From assembly GCA_005656395.1 (NCBI GenBank), contig SRSI01000039.1:1-64000 (forward strand): DNA of 64,000 nt, given 5' to 3'. This DNA is from Strongyloides papillosus. Its lineage: Eukaryota > Nematoda > Chromadorea > Rhabditida > Strongyloididae. Of the stretch, positions 55,456 through 64,000 are shown piece after piece (within the stretch, counting starts at the first letter, position 1; the number at the start of each line of letters is the position of its first letter). A model generated the notes under the pieces. The model was not told the origin of the DNA. It worked only from the letters and a program-made list of their open reading frames with translations, and made no database searches. Both the position numbers and the translations under genes were made by a program.

Positions 55456-56420
55456 GGTGACACGTGAATTCTACAATGCGTTTTTTGCCAATTCACCGTG
55501 ATACATAAGATTCCAAATTCCGTGTTAGAGGTATCTAATAAAAAATATGCCAAAAATGTGTAGTTAAAAATATATTTAATAATAAAATCAACTTTTTTCA
55601 TCAAAGAAATTTAAATAATTAAAAGAATATAAGTTTATTTATAAAATAAACACTTTTTAATATATAAAATAATTTAATAATTAAAATAATGTATGTGTAT
55701 TAGTAAAATAAATATTTTGTTATTAAAATATAATTAAGTTTTAAAAAAACTATACATTTATTATTAAAATTCTACTGAAACAATAATATTAAGAATTACT
55801 TTAGTTAAAAAATTCTTTTAATACAAAATTTTCTTTCCTAATGTTTTTAACTATAAAAATGTTTATTTTTCCAAAAAAAATATGCCAACTTTATTTATTT
55901 TTAAAAGACTAATGAAAAGAATCAACCGCGTAGCCCCTTTTATAAGAAATTTTTATATAATACACAATATATTTATGATATTATTTTATTTTGACAGAGT
56001 AATAATATCTTGCTTTTTTTAATTTTTAAAAAATGTATATATTATCATATACTTATGCAATTAAAATAGAATTACTTATATTATTTTAGAAAAAAATATT
56101 TTTACACTAAAGGGAGAGAAAATTTACTATTACTTGGAAAAATGTATATACTATATGTACTTTTGTTTTTTTTGAAGTGACAGAAAAATTTTAAGTGAAT
56201 GAAGTGAAATAAATGTAGGGTTGGTACTTTCAGGATGTCGTCGGTTTATAAAACCCAGTTTCTCGGTAGTCGAGAATAATGAGGTTTGCATTTTATTAAT
56301 TGCATAGTAGAAATGCATTATTTCACTGTGCAATTTCTAAAATGCATTTTTTGTCAAAAAACCGTGATTTGTCTAAATCGCATTTTTTGACAAAAAATTT
56401 TGAAGAATTCACGTGCACCC
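55456..56420. mobile_element. 965-bp TIR element with 9-bp target duplication (MULE-like)
   Basis: Ends are GGTGACACGTGAATTCTACA and GGGTGCACGTGAATTCTTCA (other strand), then imperfect further inverted similarity (ACCGTGAT on both sides). It is flanked by GTGCGAGAC at 55,447-55,455 and 56,421-56,429. A 9-bp duplication is typical of Mutator-like elements. The AT-rich interior has no transposase, so it must be moved in trans. Confidence 0.85.
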
Positions 56421-56454
56421 GTGCGAGACCGGGGTTCGATTCCCCGCCAGAGAG
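56421..56454 (+). pseudogene. tRNA-Asp (GUC), 3' part
   Basis: GTGCGAGAC (target duplication), B box GGTTCGATTCC in the T arm GGGGT..CCCC, and acceptor 3' strand CCAGAGA, which pairs fully with TCTCTGG at 55,409, with G discriminator. Confidence 0.93.
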
Positions 56455-58430
56455 TTTCTTTTTACTTTGGGAACCATAAAATAAAGTTTGAGACATTTTA
56501 AACTTTAATTTCTTAACTACTTTTTATGTACAAATTATAGTTAAAAAGGCACTTTTTTTATATTTTTAGTAATGTTTTTTCTGTTTATTAATAATATTTT
56601 ACATTAAAAATATAAAAATATATAGTATAAGACTCAAAAAATACCAAAAAATGTTATGTACCTTCATAGTATAATTTTAGCTTTTCATATAAATAAATAA
56701 CGTTTAGTATTACTTTTTTATCATTATGTATGGTAACTTCCTTTTAAAAAAACATTTTAAATATGTTAAAATTATTTTCAAGCATAAAAATGTACCATAT
56801 ATTAAATATTGGTAATAACCTGTTTCGATTTTCAAACATAAATATCTTCGTATAACTACACTCTTTCTTTGAATCTTTCAAAATTCTTTTTCTATTTCTT
56901 ATCTCATTTAATAAATTATTCACAATTCACTTTTTAATCTATAAACATTTCTTTTATGTTAGATATGACACGTCAATGTCATCATAAAATTAGAATATAA
57001 AAGAACATTGACAGAGCTTGTCAACCACTTATTCTACTTACTAACTTCGGTAAAATAACTAGTTAACAAGCTCTAGTATTAAATAAAATTCTTTCTTTAA
57101 AATGATCTCCAGAAGCATGAATAGTAATGAGGAGAATGTCGGAGCTAATGTACATTTCCGTATCCTTAACATTTTAAAATATTTATAAAATCAAAATTGT
57201 AATGATAAACTATTTAAATTTTGTAATCAAGGTTGTATTATTCTAAAAAGTTCGAACAAAAGCATTTTTTGTTGAAAACACACTATTTTTGCTTTTAAAA
57301 ATATTTATATTAATGTAATTTCTAATGATATCTTATTAATTTTTTATCTCACAAACAACTGTAGTTTCATTAGAAACTTGTAATTTCTTAAGAGTCTATA
57401 AAAAATTTCCTAATGAAATTAATGCCATAATCAAATTATCATTGTTTTATTTAATATGAAAATTAAAATTATAAATTTTGTATAACAAAAATTATCAGTG
57501 TAAATTCAAAGCTTTTACACAACAAGAAAGAATTTATTTAACTGATGATTCCAAATAATTCAATATTTTACAGTTGAATCTTTCAATTTAACAGACTAAA
57601 ATTTGTTCCATAAAAACATTCAAATGTGTTAAATATGATTAAAAATTACATTTAAAATGCAACCTCTGTATATTATTACTAGAAACCATTTCTGGCTTCA
57701 TTTCAAAATTTTAAGAACTGAATAACCAACCTCAGAATTCATTAATTACCTCTAATCGGGCTTTAAAAACCAATGACTTTATACTAATACTAACCCAAAT
57801 CTTTTTCATTACATCCACATAAATTTTTTTGTCAGTCAATACACAGCGAATACATTTATATGTTTTAAGATCGATGTTTTAGTGAAAATGCCGATAAAAC
57901 AACTATATTATAAATAATAACAACATTTTGGGATTTTAGATATTAGAATTTACGAAATTTATTTCTACATCTTTAAAAAGTGGATCTACTTATAAAAATA
58001 AAAAAAAGCACAATTAATGAAAAGTATATTAACAATTTCTCACCTTATAAAAATTAAATTTTTTTTGACTTGTGACTAATTTTACCGTTAACATTTTGCA
58101 TATTAAGACTAAAACATTACCTACAAATTTATTAAAATAAGTTGTTATTTTTGAATGATACTATTTTTATCTTAAAACATAAATTGTTTTCTACAACACA
58201 TTCTAAATTACAGGATTGAATCTTATTTTTTTGTAAATTTATTAGTGCTTTCACAAAAAGCATTTATTAACATATCATGTTATCTTTGTTAAAATGTTTC
58301 AATAATTGAAGTTATTAATAGATATAATTTTTTATGAAATTATAATCATCAAATAGTTTAACTTTTTTTATACTATTTTTCAAAATTAAACTTATAAAAG
58401 TTATAATAACATTGTGTTTTTTTTGGCACC
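56455..58430. other. AT-rich stretch, including a duplicated block and a hairpin
   Basis: AGAGCTTGTCAAC at about 57,014 and GTTAACAAGCTCT at about 57,063 form a 13-bp inverted repeat. 57,660-58,020 (ATTTCTGGCTTCATTTCAAA, CAGAATTCATTAATTACC, CAGCGAATACATTTATATG) is a diverged copy of 62,790-63,130. No gene. Confidence 0.4.
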
Positions 58431-58990
58431 TACCATTTTTGCTTGAACGTTCAGGCAAAATATACATATAAAAAATAACTATTTATGAAATAATGCCGCT
58501 TTTTTTATTAAAAAAAATATTTCAAAATGAGAATGAATTGTTTTTTTAATCAACAATCAAATATATTCTTTAAAAACATATTAAATATAAAAATTATGGG
58601 AAAATTCATTAAAATTTTTTTTTTAAAATTTTGTGTCCCCCTTCTTCATGTTCTATATGAGGTGAATATTGACGGCAGTGCTCAACAAGTGGTACAATAC
58701 ACTATCTTTATCAGGAAATAAATAAGACTATTGTAATTTCCTTGAAAATTAAATAAAATGCATTTTCTTAATAATTGTTAACAATTTCGTGTCGAGTAAA
58801 ATGCTTCCATTATTTCAGAAATCATTCTGTAAAAGCTTTTATAATATGTACTTTTTGCCTGAACGTTTATCTAGAGGTCTTTTTTAGATGTATGTTTTGT
58901 CTAAGTGTTCGGGCGAAGGTTTAGAGAAAAAGTCTATTATAGAGTGACCCGTAGGTGAATGTTCAGGCAAAATTACAGTTTGCTGTTTTT
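58431..58990. repeat. Small inverted-repeat cluster (GCCTGAACGTT)
   Basis: GAACGTTCAGGCAAAA near 58,446, its inverse TTTTTGCCTGAACGTTT near 58,854, and another direct copy AATGTTCAGGCAAAATTAC near 58,957. Probably ends of a short decayed TIR element. Confidence 0.35.
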
Positions 58991-59049
58991 TTTCATACTA
59001 GAAAATAACTTTAAAGTATTTTAATTTATAAGTTACGTAGTTAAATATT

Positions 59050-59460
59050 CATTGCTTCTCATTAATAGTGTTAGAAAATTTTTAAATTTCTGAATTTATT
59101 GTTGTTGATAAAAAGTTTAAGGGATAATTTTTGTTAAGAACACTAACAACTTTGCACGAAATTGACTTTTAATAATATATTCCATAATACATTATAGAAA
59201 ACAAGTTAAGATCTTGATGAGGACAATTTTACAAAAAAATAGTAAGATAAAAAAATTTACATTACTTCAAATTGCCAAACATATATATTTTTGTCGCTCT
59301 TTGATATTTTTATGATTTGAATAAAATTTAATTTTTTATGCAGGTGGAGCATTATATTTGATGTAAATCTGTTCTATTTTTTGTGTTTATTCAATTTATT
59401 ACAATAATTAAAGCATGATTTTTTTAAAAACTGATAAATTTTTAAAAAATATAGTAAATA
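59050..59460 (-). repeat. Fossil copy of the 15.3-kb TIR family, reversed
   Basis: Contains AAAACAAGTTAAGATCTTGA and ATTGCCAAACATATATATTT, the reverse complement of blocks at 15,420-15,520. Matches 61,970-62,290 more closely. Confidence 0.5.
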
Positions 59461-60523
59461 TACAAATACAAGTTTCCGTAGTAGAGATTAAATCCATTCA
59501 CATATCTTAGATGACTGTTTTAGTTCAAATCTAAATTTAAACTTTACAAATCTATCTTTGTATAAAGCTTTATTAGTAAAGAAGAAAATTTGTTAACTTA
59601 ATGCACCAACCGATTGCTAATCTCTTTTTGGTTGATTATACACACTCTATTTACTCATATTACAATTTTTTCTCTTTGAATAATGCTTTAAAATACTTGT
59701 TAAACCTTCCATTTTTCTAAATTTGCAAATTTATATAAAGAACTAAATGTAAACAACTTTCTAAAAAGTGCTTGAAGATTCCTTCATAACATATCTAAAA
59801 TAAAAAATTTATCGGAATTAAAATTATTCTTTCAGAAGAGTGTTTTAGATTAAAATTGGAATATTAATTTTTTATTTCTATTAATTCCATGATGGAAAAA
59901 ATAAAAAGTAAAAGTTAGTTAAAATGATTTCATAAAAAATCTTTTTAAATGTAAATTAATTTTTTGTGGTCTAAAATCATTAAAATCTATATCTTAGAAA
60001 TTCTATTAAATAACTGATAATAAATAATAAAACTTTTGCTAAAAAAAAACTAAATTTCTTGTCCCATAAGAGATAAAGCATCTTAGAAAAAGAAGAAACT
60101 AAATTTAATGTTATTGAAAAATATATTTAAAAATGTCTTTTTATTTAGAAAATTTGCGCTGTAAATGAAAAATTTATAAGATTAAAACAATTCTTTTAAA
60201 TTAATCTAGCAAAATTTTTTTAAAATCGTAATTAATCTTGTTACACTTTCTATACATATTGATTATTATTATAATTCTTCCACTTAAAATATTAGTACCA
60301 TAAGATGTCATGGTACAACATATTTATTTTATATTACTTCAAAACTACACATTTTTTATAGTAGAAAGATGATAAATTTTATTAAAACAATCTAACAACT
60401 TTATTTATCCATCGAAAAATTAATATCAATGTTAATGATAAATTATTTTAATTTTTGATAAAAATAAATATTTTAAAGGTATAAAAAAGTAGTAATTTTT
60501 CATTATAACATGCTATTTTAATT
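59461..60523. other. AT-rich stretch upstream of the secreted-protein gene
   Basis: No repeat or gene recognised. It should contain the promoter of the 60,524 gene, but no clear TATA can be singled out in such AT-rich sequence. Confidence 0.4.
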
Positions 60524-60856
60524 ATGAAAAGTATTAAATTAGTTATTGTATTTATATTACTCATTAATATATTATTAACTGAATCTTTTGAAAGCAAAAA
60601 TGATTTAGTTTCTAATAACATTGAAAGCATTGATAATTTACAACAACCGGCTATTTTAAATGATGAAGAAGATACAAACTCAATTGAAAAAAGACAAAGT
60701 AGATCGAAAAAAAGTAAAGCAAAAAAAAGAAAAAATAAAAGAAGAAGAATACAACAAGTTAAAAATGCATTAACGCAATTACAATCACAAATAGCTTCTA
60801 TAGCTACAAGATTAGACAGTTTAACAACAACAGTAAGACCTGATGGAAGACGTTGA
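60524..60856 (+). CDS. Small secreted basic protein with NLS-like tract, unrecognised
   Basis: Single exon, 110 residues. Residues 1-21 (MKSIKLVIVFILLINILLTES) form a good signal peptide. An acidic, Asn-rich stretch (about 22-55) ends in EKR at 57-59, a possible propeptide site. A very basic tract KKSKAKKRKNKRRR (about 63-76) follows, then an amphipathic helix VKNALTQLQSQIASIATRL and a short Thr/Arg tail. The stop TGA is followed within 2 nt by AATAAA (60,858-60,863), a polyadenylation signal. The layout is that of a secreted peptide or effector-like protein. The basic tract could bind nucleic acid or act as a nuclear signal. I know no homologue. The clean frame, signal peptide and poly-A signal support a real gene. 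Confidence 0.65.
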   Translation: MKSIKLVIVFILLINILLTESFESKNDLVSNNIESIDNLQQPAILNDEEDTNSIEKRQSRSKKSKAKKRKNKRRRIQQVKNALTQLQSQIASIATRLDSLTTTVRPDGRR

Positions 60857-60857
60857 G

Positions 60858-60863
60858 AATAAA
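60858..60863 (+). terminator. Polyadenylation signal AATAAA
   Basis: Canonical hexamer immediately after the stop codon of the secreted-protein gene. Confidence 0.5.
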
Positions 60864-62447
60864 ATATTCAAACTAAGAAACTCTTTTCGAATATTTCTTT
60901 ATTTTCTACAATATAAAAAATATTTTTTGTTCTTAAACTGGCAAAAATTCTGCAGATAATTATTAATATGTTTTTGTCATTAAAAACATTTTGTTTTGAA
61001 AAGTGTAAACCTTTTAGTTTATTGGAACACTATTGTTAATTACATCTATAATATATTTTTTATATAGATTTATGTCCATTTTAAAATAAACTTTTATAAA
61101 AAATTTATATATGTTTTTTTTATCAAAATATTTTATATGTTGATTTTTATAAGATTTTAAAAAACGATTTAAAAAGATTAAATTTTTAAAAATTATATCA
61201 ATATTGTTAATAATTATAAAATATCTAACATTTAAAGTAGAAATAAGAAAGAAGTGCCACAAATAAAAACATTTAAACCACTTCACTACGTTAAAAAACA
61301 AATCTGTATTCTTTTTTGTGTATAATCATACATTTATAGAATTACAATTTTACAAAACATTTAAATATTTGTTAATGAAAGTTATTAAAAATTTTAAACA
61401 TTTATCCGTCAAACTTTTATTTAACCTTTAAAATTTGCATTTACGTGTTAATATATAGATTGTCTCAGTAGTTTTGTCGTTTTTTAATCACATTTTTTAA
61501 TGATTTAAAAGGAGACGATTTTATTAAAAATTTTATTTTATAAATATAATAAAAATAGATATAAGCTATAATATAATTCAGTAACGTTCAAGTTAATGGT
61601 TATCACTGCACATATTTATCAATTGGAAAATATGATTATTAGTGTATAAGTATAAGCTATTATTGTAATTAGATAAAATCACTTCTTAAAATTATATTTG
61701 TATAATTACAAATTATCATATTATCAATACTTAATTTTTTTGTTAAAGAGTGAATGTAATTATCCATTATTTTAGATACTGTGTCTTCCAAGAGTTTTAA
61801 CTAAGATATGATAAACTGAAGCTTAAAAATTTTATGTCGAACATTTGAAAAGATGTATTAATGTTAAAACAGTTTAGTAATTGTTCTCAAAATGTCGAGA
61901 TGCAGAAATGAAACATGTATTTGTAGAATTTCCGCTTCTAATGAAGATTTTTTAAATTATGTTACTTGAAAGCTACTTTTAATGACATATTATATAATAT
62001 GTTTTCAAAACTGAAAAAGAAAAAATAGACTACTAGTAACGTATTTTATAATATATTATAAAAACAGGTTAGACTTTAAAATTAGCATGATATTATACAA
62101 AATATTAAAATTCAACAACAATTCACATTGTTTCAAAATATCGAACATAGATATTTTTGTAAAATAAAAGGAACACTTTATGGTTAAACCTAATGTTGTT
62201 CTTCGTTTTAAACATCTTTTTGCCGCTTGATATTTTTTTATAGGTAGAGCTTTTTATTACATTTACTAAGAATTGTTAAAATTTGTCTCATTTTTCTTTT
62301 GTATATATCATATTAAAAAAAAATTCTACACTAATTTAATATCATTAAATACGTTTTAATAAAATTTTAAATGTAGTTTGTATTAGTAGTGTTCATAGTA
62401 AAATAACATTTTTAATAATTATGTAAAAAATAATTATAACGTTTTAT
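60864..62447. other. AT-rich stretch with a reversed fossil repeat
   Basis: 61,970-62,290 is a reversed, diverged copy of the 15.3-kb TIR family (ACAGGTTAGACTTTAAAATT, GCATGATATTATACAAAATA). The remainder has no supported gene. The frame at 61,014-61,301 is AT-biased chance. Confidence 0.4.
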
Positions 62448-62561
62448 GCTCATATTCGGCTGAAATACACCGAATTCCGTCCGGTCTCTAAAGTAAATTA
62501 GTCGGAAGACATTTTAATACTTGTATGGGAAACTTTCTGGAAACTGTTAGTGATGTAAGCC
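62448..62561 (+). pseudogene. 5S rRNA-like pseudogene 1
   Basis: GCTCATATTCGGCTGAAATA then CACCGAATTCCGTCC, GGTCTCTAAAGTAAATTAG, TTAATACTTGTATGGGAAAC, TTTCTGGAAAC and TGATGTAAGCC correspond in order to animal 5S rRNA (CATATCACGTTGAA, CACGCCATCCCGTCCGATC, AGTTAAGCAAC, TTAGTACTTGGATGGG, CCTGGGAAT, GTTGTAAGCT). A CTCTTTTTTT terminator follows. Too diverged to be functional. Could be a 5S-derived SINE head or a dead 5S gene. Confidence 0.7.
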
Positions 62562-63247
62562 TCTTTTTTTAAATCTTATTTATAATAAAATAATTACAAT
62601 AACAACTTTTTAAGCAAATAATTTTTACTATCTTATAAGAAGTTTAAATAATTACCAAAAAAAAATAGCAAAATAAATAAAATTTTAGTTATCATTTTGA
62701 TTTTAATTTATTTTTATTATGTATAATTTTAAATTCTAGATGTAGTTATAACAACTAAATATATACTTATAATAAGTATTAGTTAATATATTTCATTCAG
62801 AAAAATGTTTAAAATACTAGGAGCTATTTCTAGCTTCATTCAAAAATTTTGAAAGCTGAAGAATTACCTTCAGAATTCAATTTTACCTTTAAATTAAGTT
62901 ATTTAAACCGAAATTTTTATAATAATATTAACTCACATCTTTTACATTTCATTCGTTTACAATTTTTTACCAATTAATATGCAGCGAATGTATGTGTATT
63001 ATATAAAAGATAATTGTTTTAATAAAGATGCAAAAAACAACTATATAATGAATAATAGCAATATTTTCGAAGTTTTTAAATATAAAAATTAAACAAGATC
63101 AATTTTTAAAAAGTGTACTTATCACAATGAAATAATTCTTCATTTATTTTATATCATTATTAATATTTATGTAGAAAACAATTCTAGTGTCTTGCTTTTA
63201 TAGACACAAAATCAAAATGTTAACCATAGTTGACAGTCTAACTTTGA
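62562..63247. other. Spacer between the two 5S-like copies
   Basis: AT-rich. 62,790-63,130 is the partner of the diverged copy at 57,660-58,020. Confidence 0.4.
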
Positions 63248-63358
63248 GTATATCCTGCTTAATGTACTGAATTCCGTTTGATTTTCGAAGTGAATTGCCT
63301 GTAAATTACCTTATAACTTGGATGGAAGACCTATTTACAAATTTTAATAGCATAAGCC
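63248..63358 (+). pseudogene. 5S rRNA-like pseudogene 2
   Basis: GTATATCCTGCTTAATGTAC, TGAATTCCGTTTGATTTTCG, CTTATAACTTGGATGGAAGA and AGCATAAGCC then TTTTTT. Same order as copy 1, about 797 bp downstream in the same orientation. Diverged independently. Confidence 0.65.
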
Positions 63359-63928
63359 TTTTTTATTTTCTTTTATAAACGTTTCTTTAGTAAAAAAGGT
63401 AAAATTTTATTATTTTGATGTTTACTTGATATTATATAATACATTATGTATAATTTTATCGCCATTTTCATTTATAACAAAGTGAAAATTATCAAGATAC
63501 TTTACTTCAAGCGTTTCAAGGACTCGTTGTATATTCAAAATTATGTATCTAGAAAAATAGAAATTACAAATCTTTTATAACTCAAGTTAAAAGAGTATTA
63601 GTAATGATACAGCTTAGTTCAATAACTATCTTTTTTTCTTTTATCGACAAATGATAGCTATTTTATTTAATAAATAACCATCTTTTAACATAAGCTATTA
63701 ATTACGTGTTGTGAAAAAATTTTATATAGTCTTTCGTTAATTTAGTTAATAAAAAGCATTTGTAATAATAGTTTTTGTTAACATTAAATTCCAATGATCG
63801 TATTGATGAAATTTGTTTTATTTAAAATCATTGCTATTTTCCTAAGAATAAAAATTAACTAACGATTTAAATGTATTTATTAGATGAAAGAAATAAATCA
63901 TTTGAAAATGTTTGGGCAAATTTTTTTT
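63359..63928. other. AT-rich stretch before the last tRNA
   Basis: No gene or repeat recognised. Confidence 0.45.
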
Positions 63929-63957
63929 GAGTAGAATAATATTTTGCCTTTTTGACG
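63929..63957 (+). promoter_or_regulatory. Conserved tRNA upstream motif (window-end copy)
   Basis: GAGTAGAATAATATTTTGCC then TTTTTGACG, 33 nt before the partial tRNA, followed by GGGTCGCCACGCG. Third instance of the motif at 43,699 and 42,877. Confidence 0.65.
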
Positions 63958-63990
63958 TAAAATCTTGAAGAAAAAGGGTCGCCACGCGTA

Positions 63991-64000
63991 GCCTCCGTGG
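63991..64000 (+). tRNA. Partial tRNA 5' end, probably tRNA-Thr
   Basis: GCCTCCGTGG at the window edge, preceded by the same upstream motif and GTCGCCACGCGTA leader as tRNA-Thr (AGU). Too short to give the anticodon. Confidence 0.6.

Noticed and set aside
57113..57165. Third 5S-like copy
   Set aside because: Only a short stretch (TCGGAGCTAATGTACATTTCCG) resembles the start of the others; the 3' landmarks and the terminator are missing and the flanks do not align.

Overview
The window is about three-quarters A+T. It carries canonical GT-AG introns of about 38-52 nt, nine tRNA loci (two broken, one cut off by the window end), and a dense, often nested load of transposable elements. This points to the nuclear genome of a small, AT-rich, probably bilaterian invertebrate. 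I found nothing that fixes the phylum (for example, I saw no spliced-leader sequence).

Layout. 0-1.9 kb is the only clearly host-genic patch: an A20-type zinc-finger exon pair (Rabex-5-like), an intron-containing but stop-broken relative of mitochondrial ribosomal protein mL55, and an intact three-exon gene that may be a divergent SATB/dve-type (ULD plus homeodomain-like) protein. 1.9-6.0 kb is an inverted pair of a structured repeat element. I call it Helitron-like because of its TC start, conserved GC-rich terminal hairpin and internal ~525-bp tandem units. Other copies lie at 21.8, 28.3-29.7, 32.9-36.5 and 47.3-49.0 kb. 6.8-8.9 kb is a decayed Ty3/gypsy fragment. 9.75-16.9 kb is a nearly complete Ty3/gypsy element with nearly identical LTRs, a gag-protease frame, and a pol frame separated from it by one in-frame TAA. 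Its pol has three AT-hook motifs between RNase H and integrase. Its 5' LTR contains a TA-flanked DNA transposon that itself contains another inverted-repeat element.

18-21 kb holds tRNA-Thr, tRNA-Trp and tRNA-Phe and a fossil mariner element. 22.3-25.1 kb is an endonuclease/RT LINE with two in-frame TGA stops, followed by a tract of decayed, unrecognised reading frames. 29.7-32.9 kb is a 15-bp satellite with a 435-bp higher-order period, open in frame on both strands and flanked by Helitron-like copies in the same orientation. 36.7-42.8 kb is the most striking locus: a 6.06-kb CACTA/Mirage-like DNA transposon, with a transposase and possible extra genes, that has split a tRNA-Ile(AAU) gene exactly at its U8-A9 dinucleotide. 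A second tRNA gene, tRNA-Asp(GUC) at 55.4-56.5 kb, is split by an unrelated 965-bp element with a 9-bp target duplication.

43-44 kb has tRNA-Thr and tRNA-Arg. Three tRNA loci (Ile, Thr and the partial one at the window end) share an unusual upstream motif about 30 nt before the gene. 45.8-63.4 kb is mostly AT-rich decayed repeat with tRNA-Gly, an 81-bp pogo-type MITE, a single-exon secreted basic protein gene, and two 5S-rRNA-like pseudogenes. The coding content is mainly mobile-element machinery. The host genes seen directly are the tRNAs, the 0-1.9 kb cluster and the small secreted protein.
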